From Nipponacmea schrenckii (taxonomy: Eukaryota; Mollusca; Gastropoda; Lottiidae), in the NCBI GenBank assembly GCA_030562195.1, contig JAUJPP010000007.1:31059769-31123768 (forward strand): DNA of 64,000 bases. The letters run 5' to 3'. Shown here one piece after another: positions 11,570 through 23,756 of the stretch (positions are counted from its first letter, which is position 1; every line of letters starts with the position of its first letter). Below the pieces are notes generated by a model. The model saw only the letters and a list, made by a program, of their open reading frames with translations, made no database searches and had not been told where the DNA came from. A program made the translations under genes and the position numbers.

Positions 11570-13821
11570 TAGCGGGGGGTCCTATAATATCACAATTGGG
11601 ACAAACTATAGTTAACTTAAGCTCCCAGAACCTCAATGATGCACAACGAAGCCTACTAAATAAAGGACTCAAATTCGTACCTTCCCGAAAAATGACGTCG
11701 CACACTCCTCTACTTGAAGCTACTGAACGATTTCAACGGAACTTGAAACTCAATTATTTTTATAGAAATACGCCTTCTCGTGGTCCTATAACCAAGTTTA
11801 TTGAAAAATCAAATTTACTCCTGCTGATAAAACCATAGATCCAGTAATTTTAGACGTGTTTAAAGAAATGAATGACCAAGTTTTCCAATTTACCACTGGT
11901 AAATGAAAAGAATAATTTATCTCACGCTGAACGTACTGCTTTGAACGCTCTAAGAAATGATAAATCCGTTGTTATTAAGAAAAGTGACAAAGGTAGTTGT
12001 TGTGTCATTTTAAATAGGCAGGATTATATCAAAGAAGCAGAAGCGCAACTAGGCAATACTGCTCATTACTCTGTTCTCCCAAATCCAATTTACCAAGAAA
12101 CTGCTACCATGATTACAGGAATTCTAAAAACTCTAGTGAACAAAGACTTTATAAATCACAAACAATTTAATTATTTGAAACCCGACGCAGCCCCTAGACA
12201 ACGTCACATGTATACACTTCCAAAAATCCATAAAAATCCGAAACAGAATGGTTTGAGCCACTTAAAATTCCAAGGGTCGTCCAATTATCTCGGACTGTGC
12301 AAGTGAGTCCTACAGAGTATCTGAGTATATCGATCATTTCCTCTTGCCTCTTGCTTCTAAACATCCTGCCTATTTGAAAGACACAAATGACTTCGTACAA
12401 AAAATCAAACAACTTAATATTCCGGCAAATGCGCTCTTGGTTTCTCTAGACGTTCAAAGTATGTACACTCGAATTGATAATGATTCTGGACTCCTGGCTG
12501 TCAGAAAGGCTTTTGATAGAAAGCCTGACTCTGATAGACCTGATGACGAAATTATTGAACTTTTAGATATATGTCTTAGACGAAATGATTTTATATTCAA
12601 TGAGAAAGTTTACCTTCAGACATCTGGAACTGCCATGGGAAAACGATTTGCACCTTCGTATGCTAATATATTCATGGCAGAATGGGAGAGAGAGGTCGCC
12701 TCTCTTTGCCCTAAAAAACCATTTTTTATGTTCGCTTTTTGGATGATATTTTTCTCATTTGGACCCACTCTATTGAAGAATTTTGGGAATATTTCAACAT
12801 TCTTAACTCCTACCATCCTTCTGTAAAATTAACTGCAAACATTAGCGAAAATAGCATTGACTTTCTAGATACAACCGTCTTTAAAGATACCAATTTTTCC
12901 GAAACCAACAAATTAGATATCAAAGTATTTTTTAAAGAAACCGATACCCACCAACTTTTGTTCAAATCTTCTTTTCACCCAAAGCATACTTTTTCTGGCA
13001 TAATAAAATCTCAAATTTTACGTTTTTACCGAATTTGCACGCGATATATGGACTTCGAGGAGGCATGCTCTCTGGTTTTCAAAAAGTTACGCGAAAGAGG
13101 ATACTCTAGGCGATATCTTAGAAGTATTAAGAGCTCTACTGTTGCTGAAATACGAGCAAAAGAAAACATATTGACTTTCCACAACCCTAACAATGTTGCT
13201 ACCCTATGTAATGGTTCTCGCTGTGGTACTTGCCCTTATTTTCTTCCTTGTGACAGATTTTCAAATAAAGCTAACAATCTTACTTTCTTCATCAATGAAA
13301 GATTAACCTGCACGAGTGAAAATATCATTTATCTTATTTCCTGTTTAAAATGTAACGAACAATATATTGGTGAGACTAAAAACAATCTTAGAACACGTTT
13401 TTCTCAACATAAATCTGATATAAATCTCAATAAACCAAATAAAACAGTAGCACGACATTTCAACCAACCAGATCATGATATAAGCCATCTACAAATCACA
13501 CCAATTGAACAAATTTTTAACCAACCAAATATTCAACCAAAAAAAGTTCGCCTTATTCGAGAAAACTTCTGGATCAATAAACTGCAAACTATGCACCCGT
13601 CCGGACTTAATATTCAATTCGATTTTCAAATTATACCCTTCGTTATTCAGTTTAACAGTACAACCTCACAAGCTCCTCCAAAAATCAAACATTTCTACAA
13701 GGATCTACAACAAAAATTTCCCACTGTCTTTAAAAATGATTTAGTCATTGCCTACAAAAGAAATAAAAATCTAAATAACATCCTTGTCCATGGTAGATTG
13801 CCGAAATTAACACAGTCTTAA
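11560..13821 (+). pseudogene. PLE-1 ORF2: reverse transcriptase + GIY-YIG endonuclease (frameshifted)
   Basis: Encodes the PLE polymerase that copies the element RNA onto nicked DNA. Open from the slippery site (QLGQTIVNLS). Motifs in order: SDKGSCCVILNR (about 11980), MYTLPKIHK (about 12210), SLDVQSMYTRI (motif A, about 12443), GTAMGKRFAPSYANIF (motif B, about 12628), MDDIFLIW (motif C, about 12739) and FLDTTV. A Cys-rich linker (CGTCPYF) follows, then the GIY-YIG nuclease IIYLISC..C..QYIGET (about 13324-13380) with the downstream FWINKLQTMHP block. The frame breaks near 11838-11870, 12250-12345 and 12735, so the copy is dead, although the last 360 codons (12739-13821) are uninterrupted. Penelope/Neptune-type affinity is likely. 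Confidence 0.88.
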
Positions 13822-14365
13822 TCTCTCATGACAATAGTTTCTGTTTGTAAATTTCAATACCAATTCTCATGATATCCATTTTATCATATATATATTTTTT
13901 TATTTTTAAAACAATATTAGTTTTACTTCTCATTTTAATAATTCCACACCAGGAGTTCCTCTTTCTTTAAATTTCAGATTACCTACATTAAAAAAGTTTG
14001 CACCGATGATGCAGCCTGATGTAACAGATTCATAAAAAATATATCAATTTTTATATAACAGTATGAAACAATATAGCCATTAATCGCTTTTTGTCTTCTT
14101 TCTTATTCCAGAAAATTTTATGACAGACAACTGTTTCAGTAATGTTTTAGTTATTTATTTGTGAATTCCTTTATTAGGTCCAAGAAGATTTATACGTTTA
14201 TTTCATTGCATATTAGCATCGTAATTTTTTTCAATCAATGATTTTTATCATGTACAAGTCTTATATTGGATAGTAACTGGTTACTTTTCAATCACCCTAA
14301 TCACTTAATTGCTAACACACATTTTATTTATTTAGCAAAAGGAACATTAAACTTATAAGTCCTGT
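13822..14365 (+). other. PLE-1 3' untranslated region
   Basis: Non-coding AT-rich stretch between the ORF2 stop and the conserved tail. No further ORF or motif is recognised. Confidence 0.6.
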
Positions 14366-14415
14366 GCCTGTGCTTTCGTAACTTTGTCATTAGTACAAAG
14401 TTACAACCTTTTACT
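14366..14415 (+). other. PLE-1 conserved 3' tail with hairpin
   Basis: GCCTGTGCTTTC (14366-14377) is followed by a perfect 9-bp hairpin, GTAACTTTG / CAAAGTTAC (14378-14386 and 14396-14404), then ACAACCTTTTACTCC up to the target duplication. The same layout ends PLE-2 and PLE-3, and a variant ends the SINE at 34583. It is likely the RNA signal recognised by the PLE reverse transcriptase (inference). Confidence 0.7.
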
Positions 14416-15860
14416 CCCTAAGGTGGTCACAAAGGTAAGATATATATAGTTAGAACTATTGCAAACCCACAGCCTAACCCCTAAGGTGGTCACAAAGGTA
14501 AGATATATATAGTTAGAACTATTGCAAACCCTCAACCTTAAAATAACCTCAACCTAACCCTAAGGTGGTCACAAAGGTAAGACATATATAGTTAGAACTG
14601 TTGCAAACCCACAGCCTAACCCTAAGGTGGTCATAAAGGTAAGATATATAGTTAGAACTATTGCAAACCCTCAACCTTAAAATAACCTCAACCTAACCCT
14701 AAGGTGGTCAGAAAGGTAAGATATATATAGTTAGAACTATTGCAAACCCTCAACCTTAAAATAACCTCAACCTAACCTAAGGTGGTCACAAAGGTAAGAT
14801 ATATATAGTTAGAACTGTTGCAAACACACAGCCTAACCCTAAGGTGGTCATAAAGGTAAGATATATAGTTAGAACTGTTGCAAACCCTCAACCTAACACT
14901 AAGATGGTAACAAAGGTAAGATATATAGTTAGAACTGTTGCAAACCCTCAACCTAACCCTAAGATGATCACAAAGGTAAGATATATATAGTTAGAACTGT
15001 TGCAAACCCACAGCCTAACCTAAGGTGGTCATAAAGGTAAGATATATAGTTAGAACTATTGCAAACCCTCAACCTAACACTAAGATGAACACAAAGGTAA
15101 GATATATAGTTAGAACTGTTGCAAACCCTCAACCTAACCCTAGATGGTAACAAAGGTAAGATATATATAGTTAGAACTGTTGCAAACCCTCAACCTAACC
15201 CCTAAGATGGTCACACACCTCAACCTAACCCTAAGGTGGTCACAAAGGTAAGATATATATAGTTAGAACTATTGCAAACCCACAGCCTAACCCTAAGGTG
15301 GTCACAAAGGTAAGATATATAGTTAGAACTATTGCAAACCCTCAACCTAACCCTAAGGTGATCACAAAGGTAATATATATATAGTTAGAACTATTGCAAA
15401 CCCTCAAATTCACCCTAAGCTGGTCACAAAGCCCAAGGTGGTCACAAAGGTAAGATATATAGTTAGAACTGTTGCAAACCCTCAACCTAACCCTAAGATG
15501 GTCACTAATGTAAGATATATATAGTAAGAACTATTGCAAACCCTCAACCTAACCCTAAGATGATCACAAAGGTAAGATATATAGTTAGAACTGTTGCAAA
15601 CCCTCAACCTTACCCTAAGATGATCACAAAGGTAAGATATATAGTTAGAACTGTTGCAAACCCTCAACCTAACCCTAAGATGATCACAAAGGTAAGATAT
15701 ATATAGTTAGAACTATTGCAATCACTCAACCTTACCCCAAGGTGGTCACAAACTTCAACCTAACCTCAAGGTGGTAACAAAGGTAAGATATATAGTTAGA
15801 ACTGTTGCAAACGCTCAACCTAACACTAAGGTGATCACAAACCGGAACCTAACCCTAAGT
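14416..15860 (+). repeat. ~61-bp satellite with telomere-like motif, right block
   Basis: Continuation of the array after PLE-1, about 23 units of the same consensus. Variants include ccttaaaataacctcaacc insertions (14538, 14674, 14755) and 'cccacagcctaacc' units. The last unit decays at about 15860 just before the TTAA-flanked MITE. Confidence 0.9.
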
Positions 15861-15878
15861 GCACAATCACTTACAAAG

Positions 15879-16948
15879 TTAAGGGGTTGACAACCTTATC
15901 GTTCGAAGTGTATTTCAATCAAGAAACGCATTTAGTTTATATCCATTCTATTTGACATTAAAAAAAACTCGTGTATGAAAAATTTGAACTCAATCGCTTC
16001 AGTAGTTCGTCTGATATCCGTCCGTGAAGATAATCTATTTATAGAACAAAACGGGGTATTCCTCTATGTAGACGTACAAATTACGTTGTCAGTTGACATT
16101 TGTGATTACAACGTCATTGGCTAAATAAACATTCTCTACGTTTACCGGCTAGTTATTGTTAATATCGGCACGCGAAGTAAGAGTTTGTGTATCGGGGGAA
16201 TCCAGAAGTCACGTGATGTCCCATAAATCATTACGTCACATGTAAACAGAGAAGATTTTATGATTGGTGGGTGGAAGGGTTTTGACATGTGCTAATCCAT
16301 TGTTTTAGCACTCCAATTATGTGGATATCGGTGCATATAGATGCCTAAAAGGTGCTTAAAGATTTCTACAGCATGAAAGACAATCTTTTAACAACATAAT
16401 CGTTAATTACGTAAGGTTTACATGTGTTTGCAAAATGTTGAAAAAAACTGCCATTTTTCCAAAAGCATATTTCGCTTACAATTTATCCGATTTTTACAAA
16501 CTTTGGCTTCAGCTAAAGCTTACGATGTCCTCTATAACTTTACGTTGGCTTTTTTTTATAAAATGAATAGTTTTTTAAAAATTCAATTTTTCGTAAATGC
16601 ACTCCCAAAATTTTGATTTCTATCAATATCTTCAGAACAAAACAAAATTTTCCAAAAAGCCAACGTAATTTTGTAGAGATACATGTAGACTTGCGTTGTG
16701 CAAAATTTCAACCTTCTATATTAAATAGCCTAGTAAATATGCTAAGTTTAAGGGAATAATTGACGTTTTTATCGTTCATCTTTCATACCCTATTTCTCAA
16801 AGTTGAAATGTCATAAAGAAATAAATTTTATATTTTTGGATAGCTGAAAGTCCCCTCTTTCCATTGATATTTAAATATATAGGTGGAAAAGAAGTTGTTA
16901 AAATCGCCTATTTTTTGTACATAGGTTTAGGGTTGTCAACCCCCTTAA
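15879..16948. mobile_element. TTAA-flanked MITE (Kolobok/T2-like ends)
   Basis: Inverted ends: TTAAGGGGTTGACAACC at 15879-15895 and GGTTGTCAACCCCCTTAA at 16931-16948, with TTAA as the duplicated target. The interior (~1.06 kb) has no transposase. Kolobok/T2 elements and piggyBac both use TTAA; the AGGGG end favours a Kolobok/T2-like element. It lies at the very right edge of the telomere-like satellite. Confidence 0.65.
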
Positions 16949-16987
16949 ATGACGAAAACTTTAATTAATCAACTTGAACTTAGGTAA

Positions 16988-17085
16988 AGGTAGTAACTAA
17001 ATATTAACTGATGTTCAACAAGGACCGATTATCTTTAGGTAGTAACTAAATATTAACTGATGTTCAACAAGGACCGATTATATCT
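16988..17085. repeat. 49-bp tandem duplication
   Basis: The segment starting AGGTAGTAACTAAATATTAA is present twice in tandem (16988 and 17037), nearly identical, so the duplication is recent. The rest of 16949-17701 shows nothing recognisable. Confidence 0.8.
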
Positions 17086-17701
17086 TTTCTAGTTTTAATC
17101 AATTTCATCCACAATAATTGATATCGCAACCAAACACTTTTTCATTGTTTTCTATAAAAGTTTTCTTTCTTTTAACTGCTGCTTGGACTACGTCTAATTA
17201 GCTCTGAGATTTTCGAAAAATGTCTATCCCAAGCAATCAAACTTAGGCAAGGCCTACTTTTTACCTACTTTTCTCTAAACCTTTGAATTCATTATTAAGG
17301 TTTTCAACATCTTAAACATATGAGATAGAACTTTTAGTTCAAAGTTCAAAGTAGAAAGTAAATAATGTTTATTGAAATTTGGCGTGTGGGTCAATTTGAC
17401 TTCAGAATACAAATACAATTTTGATAATAATGATATTAATGTATGAGCACTAGGCCGACTTGAATAAAACCTGTTAAATTTTATCATGGGTTAAAGTAAC
17501 TTGCCACCTAACCAATGACCCATTGATTAAGTTCTGGTCAAGTTGAGAAAAATAAAGAATATATCAAGAATGACCAATATTTCTTAGTTTTTGACAGCCC
17601 CAGAAGTAGTAACCAGCCTTGTCTGATTATTAACAGAACAATACTGTAAAAGCGTTTATTGATATCTTTTCAGCTGGAATTAAATAATTTGTTTGAAAAG
17701 C

Positions 17702-18201
17702 NNNNNNNNNNNNNNNNNNNNNNNNNNNNNNNNNNNNNNNNNNNNNNNNNNNNNNNNNNNNNNNNNNNNNNNNNNNNNNNNNNNNNNNNNNNNNNNNNNN
17801 NNNNNNNNNNNNNNNNNNNNNNNNNNNNNNNNNNNNNNNNNNNNNNNNNNNNNNNNNNNNNNNNNNNNNNNNNNNNNNNNNNNNNNNNNNNNNNNNNNNN
17901 NNNNNNNNNNNNNNNNNNNNNNNNNNNNNNNNNNNNNNNNNNNNNNNNNNNNNNNNNNNNNNNNNNNNNNNNNNNNNNNNNNNNNNNNNNNNNNNNNNNN
18001 NNNNNNNNNNNNNNNNNNNNNNNNNNNNNNNNNNNNNNNNNNNNNNNNNNNNNNNNNNNNNNNNNNNNNNNNNNNNNNNNNNNNNNNNNNNNNNNNNNNN
18101 NNNNNNNNNNNNNNNNNNNNNNNNNNNNNNNNNNNNNNNNNNNNNNNNNNNNNNNNNNNNNNNNNNNNNNNNNNNNNNNNNNNNNNNNNNNNNNNNNNNN
18201 N
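17702..18201. other. Assembly gap (500 N)
   Basis: Exactly 500 ambiguous bases, the usual placeholder for a scaffold gap of unknown size. Reading frames through it are meaningless. Confidence 0.99.
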
Positions 18202-18790
18202 AATTCAAGGCTGCCAGTGGGCGTATGTTATATTGCCTGGCAAGCTATCTTCAAAAGTGTGTATTGCCTGCTAACTTCAGCTAAATAGCTTTGCAAATTT
18301 GCGAGCAAAATTTATATCATTTTAGTCTTTGAGCATTTTTTTCTGAAAATGGTGCAGAATGTAAAAAATGTTATTTGTCAGTGACTAATTTTAATGGAGC
18401 TTTTCGAGTTTTTTTTTAGTTTTTTTTATTTGAGCTCCCTGGCATCCAGTTAGTAGGAAAAGACCAAAACTGGAGCTTAATTGGCATATTCGGCTCTTAT
18501 GGCCTATATGCGAGTCAAACAACTATTTTCAAAACATTTCCTATGGTAACATGATAGCCCATGTGAATGTTGCCTGCAAATTTGAACTTTGTAGCTTCGT
18601 TACTTTGCGAGCAAAATGTTTTTTTGAGTGGCAAATTAGAAATTTGCCACTCTTTGTTTTCATTAGACTTTTCTTTTTTTTTTTCGGGAAGCTCCCTAGC
18701 CCAACTCGAAAATGGTATAGAAATTTGGTTTGAAAAATACGATAAGATACGTACTGGAATAGAAAATGAATATATAAAACAAAAATTTTT
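18202..18790 (+). repeat. HINE 3' end followed by divergent ~350-bp-satellite-related units
   Basis: GTGGGCGTATGTTATATTGC and CTGGCAAGC at about 18217-18245 are a HINE-type 3' end whose body is lost in the gap. From ~18290 the sequence resembles the 350-bp array at 41263 (tttgcgagcaaaat, gagctccctggca, ggcctatatgcgag, gatagcccatgtg) as about 1.5 diverged units. It is an old dispersed relative of that satellite. Confidence 0.5.
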
Positions 18791-18894
18791 ACTCGTCAGT
18801 AGTTAGTAATTGCATAATTATAATATGCATAATTGCATAACTTTGTTGCTAATTATCCGATCGCTTTGAAAATTACAGAATATAGAGGAGTTGC

Positions 18895-19395
18895 CTATAG
18901 AAATAAAACCGCATCATAAAAAAATTGTACCACTTCCGGTTCTTGCGTGAGAACTTCCGGTTTCTTAGAGCCGCGTTGGATCACCCAGCTTCCGGTGTAT
19001 GTAAGAAATCAGTACAAAAGCTATACATATATACTATCAGGCATAATTAGAACCCTTTTAGAATAAAAAAATCCAAACCGGAAGTGATACTTTATGTGTC
19101 ATCACAGAACGGTAACATTCAGCAAAATTTTAATAAGTCCGCTAATTTTTATCCGATTTGTCCTATTTTGGTGTTTTTCGAAACCTTGTTACGTTATCTA
19201 AAACTTGTTGAGAACAGAATTTTGATTTTCAAATTTAAATTTTTTTAATGCCCGATTGAATTTTTTTGAAATTTCAAATGACCCTGACCTTCAATGACCA
19301 CGAATTTTAAAACCGCATCATAAAAAATTTTCTACCACTTCCGGTTTTTGCGTGAGAGCTTCCGATTTTTTAGAACCCTGCTGGGATCTGCACAG
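18895..19395. repeat. Diverged direct repeat pair
   Basis: The phrase AAAACCGCATCATAAAAAA with ccacttccggttyttgcgtgag occurs at about 18904 and again at about 19312. The sequence between (19000-19300) is unclassified. Nothing recognisable follows to 20254, apart from a T14 run near 19660. Confidence 0.5.
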
Positions 19396-20254
19396 ATATC
19401 AATAGTAGCTTCCTGTTGAGCCCCAGTCGGTGACGTCATAAAAGACGCTAGATTTAGTGGAATTGCAAGCTACAACATCTATCCCTGTTTGATATAGTAG
19501 ATAAATTTCAACCTCTTGTTTTATTCACTAAAATAAATATTATTGACAATTCTGACCTTAAATATTTTTATGATGGAACCTTAAAAACTTTCTCATTAAT
19601 ATGCAATTAACTTTAAACTGTGGTGTAACAATATTACATAATAAAACTTCGCGTATTTTTTTTTTTTTTTTGAACCCATAGAGGTTGTTTGCCACTCTCG
19701 GAACTGTTCACAGTTCTAGTTTCTTTTTGTCTTTGAGCATTTTTTCTTTTATCAGTCCTTATAATTTACAGTTTTGTCTCATCCGACGTTTTCATCAATG
19801 TAAGTTTGATTTCACGGAAATTGGTCTTGTGCATTAAGTTTTAACCCGAATTTATATTTAATTTTATCAAAACTGTGCTACATGTACTTTAGTCAGAGGA
19901 ATCCTGTTTAAGCCTCACTACAGTGTAAAATGATATAAATTTTGTAGTTGATGTAAATATAAATTCCTTACGAATTCTTGAATTGAATGTTATGATAATG
20001 TTGAGTCGAGCTCAGACTTTGATCTAAAGGTATTTCTGCTTTCCTATTTATGACCTTATTTAATATATTTACTCTCCTAGTAATATTGTATCAATCAAAT
20101 CTGCAGATAAAATTAAGAGCCTGTATATACATGTCTAGCGACTACTCTTTCAGCCTACTCCCGAACACCAACGTGGCATTTTTTGAGAGATGTTTTATTT
20201 TTGATACTCACATTATTATTCATCGACGAAATCTGTCATAGAATTTTCTGCTAT

Positions 20255-20698
20255 GTGGGTATATACTATGGAGGTTTAACGTTGCCAATATTCTCGATTG
20301 TGTTACAGCTTTAAATACCAATGTTAATATTACAAAATACATTTGCCAATGCTGCAAAGTACAATATTGTCGATTTGTAAAAATGTAAAATGTATGAGTA
20401 TACCCCAAAATCCCGTGAAATGGCACACGACAGCAGCTTACAATTTACAATTTGCATTATAAATTCTGCATAAGTCACTTTACATTACGCACTTGCGAAT
20501 AGACTTCTACATATCGAGCCTTGCAGAATAGACTTCTACATAATAAAACATATATCTTATATGGAATGATGACGTATTCATTTGCATACGTAAAAAGGCG
20601 GAAATGTACGGAAATCATAAACATGCGTGAGAAATAAATTCTCCCTGACGGTCAAAGTCGGTAAAAAAGGACGTTACGGCACTACTTCACTTGTGTAA
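20255..20698. repeat. Foldback element, left arm
   Basis: This ~444-bp arm is the inverted complement of 21846-22200 continued at 32360-32437. Diagnostic matches are ttctccctgacggtcaaagt against accttgaccgtcagggagaa, and gcaaagtacaatattgtcga against its complement near 22180. Long imperfect inverted repeats around a ~1.15-kb loop define a foldback-type element with no coding sequence. Confidence 0.75.
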
Positions 20699-20852
20699 CT
20701 CTTTAACTTTATATCCACTAATAAACGCCAAGGTGATGTTCTGGACACTATTCTATATACTCACACCAAATTTCATTAAAATCGGATCATTTTTTCTACT
20801 ATAAATCTATTTTTTTGTTTGTATAAATGTCTGTACATGGAATTAAATTAGC

Positions 20853-21440
20853 CTTAGAGCACCTACTTCGGTATTCTACCACTGCCGGAAGTGACGATAA
20901 AAAATTCTTGATTTTCTGTTGATGTGACCTAGCGACACTGACAATGATTTACATGACATATGAGTCACCCGGATGACCCACACTGTCAAGTGTCGGGCCT
21001 TTAAGTATGCCACCATATCGTCTATTTACGCCATAGAGCACGTACTTCAGTATCATATCGCTATTGGAAGTGGCGTAAAGAATTATTTGATTTTTCCATG
21101 ATGTGATTTCAGACACTGACAATGACTCACAAGTCTAATGAGTCACCCTTATGACCAACACTGCCCAGTAACGGCCTAGGCCACCATATCGTCCATATGC
21201 GCCATAGAGCAACTACTTCAGTATCAGTAGCTTACCACTGCCGGAACGATAAGAAGTATTTGAATTTTCCATGACGTGACCTATACAGGCACTGACAATG
21301 ACCCACAAATCTAATGAGTCACCCCATTTACCAATACTGTCCAGCAACGGCCAAGGCCACCATGCATATCGTCCATATGCGCCATATCGGCAACCATATC
21401 GTGTATATACGCCATATAGAGCCCCAACTTCAGTATCATA
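20853..21440. repeat. Tandem ~155-180-bp repeats in foldback loop
   Basis: About 3.5 units marked by gccatagagcacctacttc, 'ccactgccggaagtg' and gacactgacaatgac, at about 20853, 21030, 21195 and 21410. They fill the loop of the inverted repeat. Confidence 0.65.
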
Positions 21441-21845
21441 CCGATACTGGAAGTGAAGATCATAACGGTAATTGGGAATGATTCACTATTTCTACTGTAT
21501 CCAGTGTCACGGACCGAACACATTTTTGCTTGAAATTTCATCCAAAACTATTGGGGGTTGTCCAGGTTATATCGGGGTATTTTGTCCGGAGCTACTCTGG
21601 GCTGAAGTCCAGGCATGTGTGACTAGGGCTTAAAAGGACAAGGGCGGCATTTGTTGGTCTAAAAAGTCTAAAAAACGGGAGTTTTTTTTATCTGAGCTAA
21701 TCAGTAATAGCGTTCACAGCTCACTGTAAAACTTTGAGCCATCAAATCCATGTTTATCCATAATTATCCGCATCTGAAAGTCGAAATTATGCGATATTAT
21801 AGAAAATACATATATAGAAATAGAAATCATAAAGAAGTACAAAAG

Positions 21846-22200
21846 TGAAATAGTGCCGTAACGTCCCTTTTTACCAACCTTGACCGTCAGGGAGAATTTA
21901 TTTATCACGCATGTTTATAAATTTCCGTACATTTCCGCCGTTTTTGTACGTATGCAAATGAATACGTCATCATTCCATATAAGGCATAAGTTCGATTATG
22001 TAGAAGTCTATTCTGCAAGGCTCGATAATGCAAAGTGCGTAATGCAAAGTGACTTATGCAGAATGTATAATGCAGAGTGTCTTATGCAAAATGCAAAGTG
22101 TAAATTGTAAGCTGCATTCGTGCGTCATTTCATGGGATTTTGGTGTATACATATACATTTTATATTTTTACAAATCGACAATTGTACTTTGCAGCATTGA
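21846..22200. repeat. Foldback element, right arm (first part)
   Basis: Inverted complement of 20300-20698. The arm stops at 22200 in the middle of the sequence gcattgacaaat and continues at 32360 with gtattttgtaataacaac, where the Ngaro element is inserted. The left arm shows the uninterrupted order. Confidence 0.75.
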
Positions 22201-22338
22201 CAAATACATAATTATGGAAGATAATTACATTTGTGTAGTCTGTAAACTATTTTTATTGGGTTACGTCCCCGTATTCAATTATTAGTATAGCAGAGTTATT
22301 CCCCCTTTTAGGCCTTTTTAATCGTGACTTTGTTGAAG
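22200..22338 (+). repeat. Ngaro A1 repeat, first part
   Basis: Matches A2 (31786-31959) almost base for base (tacataattatggaagataa onward). It is interrupted after GTTGAAG (22332-22338) by the TIR transposon and resumes at 25061. Confidence 0.85.
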
Positions 22339-22446
22339 CATAGAACTGTATACTGACTGGAACGCCAAGTCAAGGCAGATGTCGAATTATGCTTGGCACG
22401 CATGCGCGACTTACTAAGTGGACGCTTTACTTCCGGCATCTTCAAC

Positions 22447-22807
22447 ATGGCGGATAGTCTGGATGTGGAATTTGTTGATGTTATTTTAGAAGTAAGTTAT
22501 GAATGAAAATTATCTTAAATTATTAGATTAGTGATATTTTCAAGAGATACAATAACATATTATTGTTATGGATGTGCTAATGGTGTTCGAAGTTAAAATT
22601 GAGCTTGTGTTTTAGCCAGCGATTTCAACGTAGCGGTAGAGGGGTGGACTCATCTAATAATAGATCTTTTCCTTCCAGTTCGTCTTTCATTGACATAAAC
22701 TTTGAAAAAATCTTTTTAAGCCATGTTTGTACTGTGTATATTTTACATTCCAGAAATTTCTAGACATTGATAGTTTTGAGTTTAACCCCAGAAATGGAGA
22801 TGAAGAA
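22447..22807 (+). CDS. Two possible 5' coding exons inside the TIR transposon
   Basis: ATG at 22447 lies in a promoter-like context (ACTTCCGGCATCTTCAACATGG, with ETS- and YY1-like sites split here by the start). It opens a 15-codon exon, MADSLDVEFVDVILE, ending exactly at a GTAAGT donor (22492). A pyrimidine-rich stretch with CAG (22751-22753) precedes a second exon reading KFLDIDSFEFNPRNGDEE, followed by GTGAGC. The acidic protein start is unrecognised. It could be the first exons of the transposase or a captured host gene. No downstream exons could be joined with confidence. ORF 24372-24704 (110 codons) is another candidate but shows no motif. Confidence 0.35.
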
Positions 22808-23756
22808 GTGAGCCAGGTGATGAAATTAACATGTGATGTAGGCCTATATAAGTTGGACGAATGTAATAGAGGCTTTTAGCCTAATTTATTACCCTAATAA
22901 AAATGAAATGAATGGAGTTTTACGTCCTATTTTTCTGCACCATATATGCAAATGAAGATGGAAAACGCCATGCAGGGTGCAATAAGGTAATCTTTGCCAG
23001 GACAACGGCATTAGCCTACTCTAATTTTTTCCAACTGTCAAGGGATCTTTAACATGATCTTATTGTCTTTGGTTTTAGCGCCAGCTCAGTAAGATACTAC
23101 CACCATCCGAATTCATGTCAATCATTTTTTCTTTGAAAAATACTAATACAACACTTATTTTTAATTTTAAAAACTTAGGCAAGTTTATATCTTGTTTGTG
23201 TGTTATTCAATCTTGTTTTTGATTTATTGTTTTAAATTCAAGTTGAAATTAATTGATGTTATGCATTTAGTTATTGAATATGTTTTTTATTAATGTAATT
23301 TACTGTACCAGTAACTTGTCAATTTGATCAGATGAAAGCCTTGTATTGATGTTTACACAAATTTTAGTAAATGCAGTCTTTCACTAGATTGTGTGCTCAT
23401 AAATTAGAAGTTGAAACAGGAAGGTACAGGCAAATTAACTATAAAGAAAGAGTTTGTTCATGTGATGATACTAAAAATTCATACAAGCAAAGCAATTTCC
23501 CAAATAAAAAATCTCGTTTGAAGTCTGTTTGAAAATGTATAGTAGTGGACTCCTGTGAGAGGACCATGGTTTATCATGTGAAACAAAGTTATTATTCAAA
23601 TAATATTCCTTGTTTTCTTTCAATTCTGTACATCTTATTGATAAATATATTTTTAAAAAAACCTTCATTGTTTATATTTAACATCAAATGAATTGCTCTT
23701 CTAATAATTAATAAATTACTTACAAAATTATAAAGTATTGTGTTATTTCATTTTAT

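Larger units (their letters stand above)
9350..14415 (+). mobile_element. PLE-1: Penelope-like retroelement (decayed, full span)
   Basis: A 5.07-kb insertion inside the satellite, flanked by a 7-bp direct repeat CCCTAAG (9343-9349 and 14416-14422). Order: hammerhead motif, leader, ORF1 (His/Pro-rich, helical block, SGNH-like), a -1 frameshift site, ORF2 (reverse transcriptase plus GIY-YIG endonuclease), a 3' UTR and a structured tail. GIY-YIG-bearing Penelope/Neptune-type PLEs with hammerheads are known. Several frameshifts make this copy inactive. Confidence 0.88.

Noticed and set aside
14015..14040. Second hammerhead in the PLE-1 3' UTR (gcagcctgatgtaacag)
   Set aside because: CTGATGT lacks the final A of the core and no GAAA box with stem II follows.
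17630..18288. Long ORFs across the gap
   Set aside because: They consist of unknown residues from 500 N; no evidence of coding.
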